Shown here one piece after another: positions 30,251-40,016 of a DNA stretch of 64,000 nt. A program made the translations under genes and the position numbers. Position 1 is the stretch's first letter, and each line of letters begins with the position of its first letter. Origin of the DNA: Saccharomycopsis crataegensis (Eukaryota > Ascomycota > Saccharomycetes > Ascoideales > Saccharomycopsidaceae); contig NW_027043828.1 in assembly GCF_037102585.1 (NCBI RefSeq), positions 310,001 to 374,000 of the forward strand. Reading direction: 5' to 3'. Under the pieces are notes generated by a model. The model made no database searches and was not told the origin of the DNA. It saw nothing but the letters and a program-made list of their open reading frames with translations.

Positions 30251-31890
30251 TATGCTTGCTTGCAATTGTATCTGGTGTGTTCTATTGAGCCACAATTGAT
30301 ACAATGTAAGTATTTAGTGATAACTTTAGAAACAATGTTGTCTTGGTGGATAACCGGGATTTGTTTTCCTGGTTCCATTTCCAAGTAACCATAAATGTAA
30401 CGATTTTTAAGCTCCTCATTGGGTCTTTTAGTCATGTCACTTTTAATCACTGAGAATGATGTTGGTTCAATTCGGGCTAGGTCAAGCACTTGTTTGATGG
30501 TAGCATTGACAAAATAGTCGGGGGTTGTTTCCAAGGCTTTTATCTCAATCAATTGGATTTCTTTATCATTCTTGTTGATATTGATGCGTGGCTTGTAAGT
30601 GGATTGTTCAATGTCAACACTTAAATGGCTAGTGACAAAATCAATAAATGCATTACGTAACTTTTCATTCTTAGTTTGTAGCTGACCTTTCAATAATGGG
30701 ATAAGTGAGGATTTGAGACAAATAGTTTCATTTGAAATAAACAAGTAGTTTTGAGCTTCAATTAAAGCTTTCTTGATGAAGTTGATATCATCATTATCAT
30801 TCAAATCAGTTTCAATGTTGGTTAATTTAACATCGATTAATTTTTGGAAGGCATCCTTTATTGAACTCAAATGATCATCAAGCTCATACTTCCGGTAGAC
30901 CTCAGGTGGGATAATAAATGACATCATGATTTTTTGTTTATCTTGATGGCTCATAATAAATTTAATGTAATCCTCCTCTGCAATATTAGATTGTTTCAAT
31001 CTTGAGAATTCATTAATTAAATGGGAATTTGTATAAAATTTGAAAAACTTTTCAATGGTGTAGATTTTGACAAATTCTTGATATTTCTCTTCAACATTTT
31101 CCACTTTTTGTGTGTCAAATCCGAAAAGTGATCCCCTCATGCCCTTTTCCTTAATAGCATATTCAAGGACATCTTGGTGTTCGAACTTGATTGATTTGAG
31201 ATATTTAGCCCATTTAAAAACTCTTTCAAATTTGGCTAAAACATTTTTAAAAGTGGAGGTGGTGTTCATAATCAGGGTCCCCTGTTGGGATGCGCCTTTA
31301 GAGCCCGAGGCGATTTGGGCGTAGGATCTGCTGAAAGCAGCAACTGGGGCTGGCTTAGTTTTTTTTGGGGTTTTTTGGTTTTCAGAGTTTTTTTTGGTTT
31401 TTTTGTTTTCAATTTTTTTTTTGTTTTCAAAGTTTTCAGTAACAAAATCAATAGAAACAGAAGGTTGTGAATCTCCTTGAGATTCAATGGTGGCTTGATT
31501 TGACATATGCATGTCGACGCTAGTGTCACCTGCACTGTCAAGATTGCGATCGCAATCAACTGGAGAAACATTAATTTCCGGGGCTGGGCGGTGGGCAATA
31601 TCAACATCAGAATCAGCATTAGAGGCCTCATTTATGGTATTAGATGGGGTTGCAAAGGTTTCAGCAGTATTTAAAAAAGTATTGTCATCTTCCTCAGTGA
31701 TTTCTTCGTCTGAATGTGGTTCATTTCCGTGTTTGTTTACATTGTTTTGATCGGTTGGGTTGGGATTTGCATGATCTAAGTCAACGATAATATCAGAAGA
31801 AACCAGGGTTTCTTGAGAAGGTGGATCATTTGTTGGATCAGTGGAGTAGTTGGAAGGCTTTGGAATTCTTTTGGTATTATTAATACTCAT
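30250..31890 (-). pseudogene. Truncated LINE ORF1 (LINE-4)
   Basis: The ATG at 31888-31890 opens MSINNTKRIPKPSNYSTDPTN, so the NYSTDPTNDPP motif shared with LINE-1 ORF1 sits at about residue 14. About 546 codons follow, with Ser/Asn/Asp-rich and Lys-rich stretches and the conserved middle (VEKYQEF-, FIIPPEVY-type region). It ends just after the first zinc knuckle CINCGSIEHTRYNC, where homology stops at the junction. The second knuckle and tail are gone. Confidence 0.8.
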
Positions 31891-32277
31891 TTTAAACTTT
31901 TTAGTGTTTTTTTTTTTTTTTAAAGGCAAAATTCAATTTTTTTTTTTTTTTTAAAGTCCCTATATATTTAACTACTAAGAGCTATATTGGTCATCGCACT
32001 TTTTATGTACGGTTATTATGATCAATTATGCGCAGCTATGGCGACTTATTTGGTGTTCTCCCAATATTTTTGGTAACCCGGGAGTTTGGGTTGGAAAATG
32101 CAATGTTTTTGACTTGTAGCAACCTGTCACTATTTTTTTTAGTGAGGAGGAAATCCTCGAAGGACACCAGCGACGCAACCTTACCGGTAGTGTGAGATTT
32201 TTACTCCCTAAAACCCCCTTGTATCTTACCTTCAGAGTGGTATTACTCCTTACTCAGTTAGGGTACTGAACGTGACC
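30250..32277 (-). mobile_element. LINE 5' half (5' UTR + partial ORF1), LINE-4
   Basis: On the complement it runs from the end of repeat R (GGTCACGTTCAG) through about 390 bp of leader to an ORF1 at 31890, cut at about 30250. The leader carries AAGGGGGTTTTAGGGAGTAAAAATCTCACAC, very like LINE-1's 3' UTR at 27806-27838 (in the other orientation), followed by long A-tracts. The whole 3' half of the element is missing, and the break joins LINE-3 on the opposite strand. Confidence 0.8.
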
Positions 32278-32426
32278 TGGTGAATGAATGAATGAATGAA
32301 TTGTATATTAACGAGTCACAGAGGTTCTAAATAACATGCAAGCCGGGCATTTCATGCCGGTCTTTCTAATAGATAAGTAAAATACTATAACTTTCTCACA
32401 ACCTCACACTCCTTGCTTTAAGAATT
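32278..32426 (-). repeat. Repeat R, copy 2 (inverted)
   Basis: This is the inverted partner of 29016-29156: AATTCTTAAAGCAAGG and onward when read on the complement, with two more ATTC units than copy 1. Together the pair encloses LINE-3 and LINE-4. Confidence 0.75.
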
Positions 32427-32858
32427 AATCACATCACCGGTAAAAAACTCAACAATCAAGATTATTAAGGAAAAAAGGTGCAATGTGAAAATATGAGATG
32501 AAGTCACTAGTGAATTACCCATCACTAGGAGCTTCATGAACTGAGATGGAGGTCTTTGTTGAGGGGTTTTGGCACTATATCTCAAATACTAAGTATTTTC
32601 AATGTAGTGACCATCAGGATTCTGGGGGGATAATAAAGATAAAAATAATAAAAATCAATAGAATGATTAGATCCAAGTAAAAAATAATTCAAATAATCAA
32701 ATAGACCAAATGATTCAAATAAGTCAAAATTACCAAGTAAACCAAATAAACCAAATAAACCAAATAAATCAAAACCTGGTGTTTTTTTTTTAAGATGGTG
32801 TAAGGGTGTTATAATTTTCTATGGATATCTAAGTTCTTGAGATGATGTAAATATATCA
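32427..32858. other. A-rich spacer upstream of tRNA-Ser copy 3
   Basis: No gene. At 32640-32790 it has runs of AAATAAACC-type repeats (CCAAATAAACCAAATAAACC) and a T10 tract near 32782. The block resembles, inverted, 17235-17290 downstream of repeat R copy 3. Confidence 0.5.
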
Positions 32859-32962
32859 GTCACTGTGGCCGAGTGGTTAAGGCGATGCCCTGCTATGATT
32901 TAAATTGTCAAGCTGTTAGGCATTGGGATTTTCCTTCGCAAGTTCGAATCTTGTCTGTGACG
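32859..32962 (+). tRNA. tRNA-Ser(GCU), intron-containing, copy 3
   Basis: Same 104-nt gene as copies 1 and 2 (anticodon GCT, long variable arm), with one base change in the intron (AAATTGTC for AAACTGTC). The exons are identical by eye. Its 3' flank matches that of copy 2 in inverted orientation. Confidence 0.93.
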
Positions 32963-33163
32963 ATATTTTTTGTGTGCTCTCTGCGCACCACAACTCTTTT
33001 TTTTTTCTCCTTATTCAAACCCGATGTCATCTCTCAACAATTGTCGTGATTATTTGTAGAGAAAAAATCTGGTATTATTGTCACGGTGTATTTTTCTGCG
33101 TATTTTTCTGCGTATTTTTTACCATATTTTGCATTCATTCACTTTCTAGTGTTTCTGTACCCC
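32963..33163 (+). repeat. Duplicated 3' flank of tRNA-Ser copy 3
   Basis: It matches the complement of 18353-18556 nearly base for base (GTGTGCTCTCTGCGCACCAC, CCCGATGTCATCTC), with a duplicated GTATTTTTCTGC unit. Similarity ends at CACTTTCTAG. Confidence 0.8.
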
Positions 33164-34743
33164 GCTGCATCTGAATCTCATGAAGAGTAAAACGATCTTA
33201 TAGCATTGTTAGTAACATAAAAAAATGCGTCATATGTTCAAAGTATATAAGGTATATAATTGCGTCAATCTTACTTATTGTGATTGCTAGTATGGCCTGG
33301 CACATGCATTTCACATTCTCGCTGATAATCATCTATTTAAGCTCCACTAACCTAGAATCTTGGTGACCATCATCTTAATTCATGAAAAATTCATTATTAG
33401 AGGGCGTGGCCAGTAATTCTGGGGACACTGTATTAATTCTCGGGAATTACAGAACTAAATGACGGAAGGAATGCAGCGCATGATGTTAAATCAAGACATA
33501 TGGATATTACAGCTTCAGAAATATTGAGAAGAATGGCCATACTAGAGATATATAACTTTCCAGAAGGCATTTAAAAGGAGCGACTGTAACAGCGTTCATT
33601 AATTTATACATAGAATTATGCTCTTGATGATGTGACTACAACCATGGAGCAATAATATCAGAAGATTGCCAATGCCATCAGATATCAGACGATAGAGTGA
33701 TCGAGGAAAATGAGGCCTTAAGGTACCAGAAACCATAAATTTACCGCTTTGGACAGATTTTTTTTCCGAGCTTCAAAAAATCAACTAGTTTTCCATCCGC
33801 TACTGATTTCATTTTAACAAAATTTTGAAACTCAGCTGATGGTTTGAAAATTTCAAAATATGAGACTGTTCACAATGATTTGGAACATGCAAAACCGCAA
33901 TGTCTATTAAAGAATAACAGTGGGCCGATACTTATCGATATAAGTTTCAAGGTTGCCAACCAAAGATTACAAGAGTCATGAAAATATTCACTGGAATAAT
34001 AGCGCCAATAATTGTAGCTGAAGAGAAGTTAAAGATGTGATTGATTGGCTGCAACATCTTATGTAACATATACCACCAGCATTGTTCATTGATTACATAA
34101 TCATTTACTTATTATCAGATCTTTATGTTATTCCTTGAATATTATTTTTTATAATAAATCAAGTTAATATTACAGCTTAGCCGATATTTGTGTACAATTG
34201 TAACTTTTTCCGCAGTGAACAAACGAGAGTCCCATTAGAAAAGATTCTACGAAACCTGGAATCAATAGCAATAGCATATGATGAAAGATATCTTTTATGG
34301 TTTCAGGCGTTGGTCTGTAATTCTTTTTTTCCCTCTTTTTTTCTCTTTTTTTTTTTGTTGTGCATTGAGGTTACCAATACGTGGATCTTTTGCCTCATTT
34401 TGACAGTATAAGGGGTAATATACCCTATAAAACATGATAATCACTTGATCGTTTATTCACTATTCACTATTCATTCAGGTACAGTATCGAAATTTATTGC
34501 TGGTAACATGAAAGCTTATTTTTTTCCTTATTTATTATTAATGAATGTAAAACATGGTTTTGTGGAAAAAGAAAAAATCCATATCCTTTTTTAACTCTTG
34601 CTCCACACCAGTGGAAGCTTCGGTAGAGGCTTTTCCACGTTTTTAAGGCTTTTAGAAATTTGATAAATCGATATTATTTTCTCTGAAAATTTCAATGACA
34701 TCATCATCAGAAATGGTTTCCTTTAATGCTGGCAAACTTCATT
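33164..34743. other. Gene-free DNA with LTR-like repeat T copy 2
   Basis: AT-rich DNA without a credible gene. It contains repeat T copy 2 (34063-34174). Short frames, such as one at 34190-34411, are T-tract driven and look random. Confidence 0.45.
34063..34174 (+). repeat. LTR-like dispersed repeat T, copy 2
   Basis: It begins TGTAACATATACCACCAGC and ends TCAAGTTAATATTACA. It is a shorter, diverged partner of 21113-21275. CTTA is found on both sides, a weak hint of a target duplication. Confidence 0.5.
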
Positions 34744-36140
34744 GTACTCCTAGTTCGATATTTCCCCTAATTTACATTTTTCCAAATTATCATTACCCAA
34801 CGTCAACAACTCATCACACTGACCCCTTAGGATAAATCTCTCTAATTCTAGGAAATTTGTCAAATAAATAGGGGTAAGAACTAGGGAATCGATGATGTCG
34901 AGCTCAAAATGCTGCAAACGTGGCGCATTGATACCTTCAAATTCCTACTGAGGATCTCCAATAGGGAAATTGATACAGTGGTTGAACACCGCTAATTCAA
35001 GTAAATTTGGGGCAGCGAAGTTTTCCAAAGTCAATTCGTTCGCGAAGTCGACACAGCGATAATGTAAACTTTTAGTATCTAATTTACTGTCATTCAATGA
35101 GAATGAGGCACCATCACCTACCGCTCTTAGATTAAGACATTTCAAGCTCGGTAACCATTTAGATAAGTGGTTTACATCTTAACTGAAATCCTCCAACTGC
35201 TCATGATAGATCTCAAACACGCATGTTAATTCAGTTATCATCCGTTTTTAGCTTTCCAATTTCTCCAAGACTTTAAAGCCATGAATTTGAGCCATTTTCA
35301 AACTAATTAATGCCAATGATTCCAAGCTCATTTTATTGAAGACATTAAAGTAATCTTGAGATCTGTTATCGTATTCCTTGAATTTTTTTATATCAGAATA
35401 CTCTAAAAGTAAGAACTTCAATTTGGCAAACCCAACGGCTCGGATCATTTGTAAAATATTCAAACAATTGTAGATTTGCAAGACTCTCAAGCTATCTTTG
35501 AAATTATTAAATTTTGATTGCAGTTTTTGTGAAATTTCCGTAAATGGAAAAAGATGCTCTTTCAACATTCATGAAAGAGCTAAAATCTTATTTGGATTTC
35601 TTTGCTTCATCCTCCTCATCAAAAGTAACATTGAATAGCTGCAAACTTTTCAAGTTCTTGATATTTAATAATAGGAGTTTTACACTCCTCAGTTTTTTTA
35701 TCGAGTTTAGTGCCGAGCTGAGGGACTAAAAAAAGGGGAACTCAATGATCTGATACACATAGATTACTGATCTTCTTAAGCGGAGAACTCAATACTTAAC
35801 TACTCAAGTGATTACAGGAACTTCAAGCGGATGTTAAGCTTCTTTGCAGCCAGCGCGCACGTCTAAGTCCAAGAATAATGCAGTTATCAGCAGCGAAGAA
35901 ATACTGTCCTGGAGTAGATACAATTTGTCAAGACCTGTTGTAGCTTGTTTCATGTTAGGATACAAAAATACTCCGCAAGGAAATTTTTTTGATTAATGAA
36001 ATATCATGCCTATCGAAGATATTGGAATTCAAAGAAACCACGACTTGCAACATGTTTGAGTCTTCAAGTGTTTCCAACATTTTTCCCACCTTGAAATTTC
36101 GAGTTTTCAAGCCGAATGACTGCCACACTAGTAGCTGCTT
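34744..36140 (-). pseudogene. Leucine-rich-repeat protein pseudogene
   Basis: On the complement, several frames in a row carry leucine-rich repeats: METLEDSNMLQVVV-like at about 36050, LRSVKLLLLNIKNLKSLQLF near 35690-35590, a long piece at 35248-35568 (SLRVLQIYNCLNI, AKLKFLLLEYSDI) and another at 34945-35145 (KCLNLRAVGD, NLLELAVFNHCINF). Past an in-frame TAG, APRLQHFELDIIDSLVL follows. The order is that of one gene reading leftward, broken by at least three stops or frameshifts. F-box/LRR-type proteins look like this, but no F-box was found. It is probably a dead host gene stranded in the gene-poor region. Confidence 0.65.
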
Positions 36141-38028
36141 CCTTGAAAAAGTTAAGGTCTTTTAGCTTTTTATTGATTTCAGATAGTGAGAGAGAGAGGA
36201 AAACTGTCTGACGACATCATAAATATCACATGGATGGCTTGTCACTGACATTGGATAAAGTAATGGTTATTTTTGTGGAATATGGTGAAAAGATTATCTG
36301 GTATGAGAGGAATTATTAACCAATTTATACACAAAGAAGGCAAATGCTAGAGCAACACAGTGATTAGAACCTTCTTGAATTTTCTTTTTTTTGAGAAAGG
36401 GTGATCCCCACAGCTCTTTTCAGCGGTACAAAAGATTAGGTAATCATTTTATTGACAATTATCAATGTGATATATCGAACATAAAAGGCGATGGCTAATC
36501 AAATATCACTAAGATAAAACATGAAAGCCAAGTATTTTTTTTTTTTTTTTTCAGTACGCTGTAGGGGGAACTTTACAGAAGTAATGTATTCTAAGATAAG
36601 GCATGGTGGGTACTAAGTTGTCTGTCTCACTGAAAAAAAATTGTCCACAGTTTTCTAATTTTCTAGATTATTAACATTTAAATCCCATTGGTTACTATAA
36701 AGCATAAAGAATAATTGAACTCTGGGATTCCGGTCTATGGACGTCCGCTTGTTACCATATGTTTCTTTTATGTCTCAAAGACCTTTTTCTCCCGAATCCC
36801 TCACTAATTTAATATTTTACGTGAGGTTTTCATTGATGATACACGTAATAATATTAAAAAAGCAGTCACCAACCTGTAGACATATTAAAAAAGCCACATT
36901 TTTCCACCTTAAGGTAAAACTGACAAAATTTAATATTTTACTTCTAGAAAATGAGTGAGAAATACTTCCTTGTGACTATGTTTTAATATGAATATTAGTT
37001 TAACAAACTTTTGCTCATTCAAGATTGTAGATACTATAACAGTAGAACTACTTTTCTTCAAAAACTCCTTCATATCTTGCTGCTATTGTAATAATTTCAC
37101 TGACCGGGAAGACTAAAGTTATTATTTCAAAACACCCAATGGTTTCTCATAATATAAACCAAAAACATCAGTGAGATTAAGCCATGGGACTGCCATCTTC
37201 CAGATATGGATTTGGGATATATTTTATGAATGCCAAGATAACATTGGTACAAGCTTAATAATTTTTGAGGGCTAGATACAATTCCACTGAAACTACCAAA
37301 GATACTAAAATAAAGTTGGAATGGGTCGGGCCTCCAGGAAAAGAAAAGATTCGCCATAAAACAAGCGTGAGAGTATCTAGTTTATTGCCAATACTTTCTT
37401 CCGTAAGGATTGGTTATGAAACACGTATTAGAGTATTAAGGATCACGTTGAAATTTTAATAATCACATACTGGATATGGGCTAAGAAATTCGGCAAAACC
37501 AATCGTTAAATATTACTCAAATAGTGGTCGTTCCAACCTGATTTATTGTTTTGGTTAGATCTGTCGCTCCGGCGAGAATTAGGGAGAATTTTGAGGTGCT
37601 TAGAGTTGAATTGAGCAAGGGAGATTCCAAGACCTTTATCCCCAATGATTTAATTTAACTTTCCCTTTCTCACAGAGATCCAACTTGATATCATTAAAAT
37701 TAAACTGCTAATGATGTGGTTTTATGATTGTAAAAAATAAGAGTAAGTAGTGACTTGGGTCATATCTTGTTGTGTCCATAGATTAATTTCAACAATTGAG
37801 ATAAAGCTTGGGAGGAAATAGAGCAGGATTTAAACATAAGACAGTACAGAAAAGGAAGGAAAAAGTGAAAGTGATAATATCTAAGAGGAAGAGATATCAT
37901 GATAAATATAAAAAGGTTACCCGACAGAAGATGCTTTTTTAATCAAACGAAATTTTGTCAACGAAGATGATATTATAGATCAGCTAAGGCTAAGTGAACC
38001 AAAGAATCTACACAAATATAAGATAGAA
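36141..38028. other. Gene-free DNA and eIF5 promoter
   Basis: About 1.9 kb of AT-rich sequence with no credible gene. A T-run of about 17 lies near 36536-36552. The last ~250 bp are purine-rich (GAAAAGGAAGGAAAAAGTG near 37850) and serve as the leader and promoter of the eIF5 gene. Confidence 0.45.
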
Positions 38029-39210
38029 ATGTCGTTCATCAATATCTGCCGTGACAACACCGATGTGTTCTACCGTTACAAGATGCCTCCTATTCAATCC
38101 AAGATTGAAGGTAGAGGTAACGGTATCAAAACCCTTATTGTCAACTTGACTGATGTTGCCAAAGCTTTGGCCCGTCCTCCTTCATACCTCGTCAAATACT
38201 TTGGTTTTGAATTGGGTGCCCAGACTTCCATGAGTGAATCTACCGACCGTTATTTGGTTAATGGGCAACACGATTCTGCTAAGTTGCAAGACACTTTGGA
38301 CGGGTTCATTTCCAAGTTTGTCCTCTGTGCCTCTTGTAAGAACCCGGAAACAGACATTATTGTGAAAAAGGGGGATATTCTTATTAGAGAATGTAAAGCT
38401 TGTGGTAAGATCACCGATATTGATCCAAGATCCAAGTTGAGCTCTTACATTATCAAGAATCCACCAAAGAAGATTGCCAAAGGTACTGCCGCCGCTAACG
38501 TTGGGGGATCAACCATATCAGACTTGGTCGATGACAACAAGAAGGAAACCAAGGGAGAAGCTGTTGAAGGCCAAGATGAAATCGAAGCCGAAGCCTCTGC
38601 TTTGTTGAAGAAAAAAGTTGACTTGAAAGATGACGACTGGTCGGTTGACATGTCGGCAGAAGCTATTGCTGAAAGAGCTAAGAAATTATCACTTGAAGAT
38701 GGTAGTGCTGCCGTCTCTACCAACGCTAAATACGAACAATTTGGTGAATGGCTTGTCAGCTTTGGTGATGATAAGTCTAAATTACCTTCTGACGTTGAAA
38801 TTTTCAAGAAGATGAGTGAATTGAAGATTGACCATGATGAAGAAACCTGTCAAATTCTTGGTCAAGTTTTGTTTGACGACAATATTGTGGAAGAAATTAA
38901 GAAACACGAACAATTTTTGGATAAACTTCTTGAGACTGAAGATCATGAAAAGGCCTTCCTTGGGGGTATTGAAAGATTGTTAGGGTTGGAAAAACCAGCC
39001 TTGATTGCCAAAATGCCAAAGATTTTGTATGAATTATATGATGCCGACTTGGTTAGCGAAGAAGCAATCAAGAAATTCGGTACTACTGTCTCTAAGAAAT
39101 ACGTTGGTGACAAAAAAGTCTCTAAGAAGGTCAGAAAGGCTGCCAAACCATTCTTGAAATGGTTGGAAACCGCTGATGAAGAATCATCTGATGAAGAAGA
39201 TGACGAATAA
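38029..39210 (+). CDS. TIF5: Translation initiation factor eIF5
   Basis: The 393-residue protein starts MSFINICRDNTDVFYRYKMP and holds the N-terminal GTPase-activating domain. The arginine-finger region at the start is followed by a zinc ribbon (CASC ... CKACG, about 104-127). A Lys/Asp/Glu-rich linker leads to a C-terminal W2/HEAT domain (about 235-380) and the acidic-aromatic tail KPFLKWLETADEESSDEEDDE. eIF5 stimulates GTP hydrolysis by eIF2 in the scanning complex and bridges eIF3 and eIF2. Yeast eIF5 is about 405 residues. No in-frame CTG was seen, and codon bias is strong. It is the first host gene after the 26-kb gene-poor stretch. Confidence 0.96.
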   Translation: MSFINICRDNTDVFYRYKMPPIQSKIEGRGNGIKTLIVNLTDVAKALARPPSYLVKYFGFELGAQTSMSESTDRYLVNGQHDSAKLQDTLDGFISKFVLCASCKNPETDIIVKKGDILIRECKACGKITDIDPRSKLSSYIIKNPPKKIAKGTAAANVGGSTISDLVDDNKKETKGEAVEGQDEIEAEASALLKKKVDLKDDDWSVDMSAEAIAERAKKLSLEDGSAAVSTNAKYEQFGEWLVSFGDDKSKLPSDVEIFKKMSELKIDHDEETCQILGQVLFDDNIVEEIKKHEQFLDKLLETEDHEKAFLGGIERLLGLEKPALIAKMPKILYELYDADLVSEEAIKKFGTTVSKKYVGDKKVSKKVRKAAKPFLKWLETADEESSDEEDDE

Positions 39211-39369
39211 ATATGATTTTTCTATCATTTTTCCCCCCTTTCTCACATTCCCTTGATCATCTTGTATAACATTAATGTCTACATTTACTTTCACACGCTT
39301 TACTTATATGTTTAATTATGTATTATTATCTACATGGGCAGGAATTTTTTATGCTCCAAATCACTGTAA

Positions 39370-39795
39370 TTAGGAAGATTCTTCTTGCTTTTCCCCCTGT
39401 TCTATTTTCCCCTGCTGTAATCTCTCAAATTCTATCTTGGCCAATCTTTCAGCTTCTTGTTTAATTCTGGCATTTTCATAAACTTTTTGTGAGATGTAAT
39501 CAGCGAGCCAGGCCACCACAAACGTCGAAATACAAACGTACATTCTGAGCTTGAACGATATGCCACACCACCCATTATACATTCTCTTGAAAATCCCTGG
39601 TTTCGTCTCAGTAGGAATCTCTACTGGGGTCTTATCAGACGAGCGGATCGTGTCTTTAATTGGAATGGCAGACTTTTTTGATTTTTTAGCAAATGTCGGT
39701 TGAAATTTGGCGGATTGCAAAGAAAAAGTGCTGAATCTCGAGCGAAAAACTGGCCTTGAAGCACTGACAACACCTGTGTTTATTATACTTCTGAG

Positions 39796-39798
<3 letters not shown>
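39370..39798 (-). CDS. Small mitochondrial-type single-pass membrane protein
   Basis: From the ATG at 39796-39798 the frame gives 142 residues starting MLRSIINTGVVSASRPVFRS. This is an Arg/Ser-rich N-terminus typical of mitochondrial import; upstream in-frame codons are low-complexity Ile/Lys and are excluded. A membrane span, MYVCISTFVVAWLADYIS, lies at about 84-102, followed by a charged helix (ENARIKQEAERLAKIEFERLQ). This could be an inner-membrane assembly or chaperone protein, but I do not recognise it. It is convergent with eIF5. Confidence 0.6.
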
Positions 39799-39827
<29 letters not shown>

Positions 39828-40016
39828 CTATTATTTTTAAATCAATTATTTCTTCTCTAAAACCGATTATCATTTTGATTCCAGAGTTTTTTTTTCCTTT
39901 GACAAACTGCGTAGTGCCTTTATCAGAAAAATGTCAATATGATCTACGATCATCGCCAGTAAAATTCGGTTATAATATACAATATTTATAATATAAACAC
40001 ATCTAAAAGTACTACA

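Noticed and set aside
34190-34411. 73-codon frame
   Set aside because: Mostly Phe/Leu from T-tracts; no homology or gene context.
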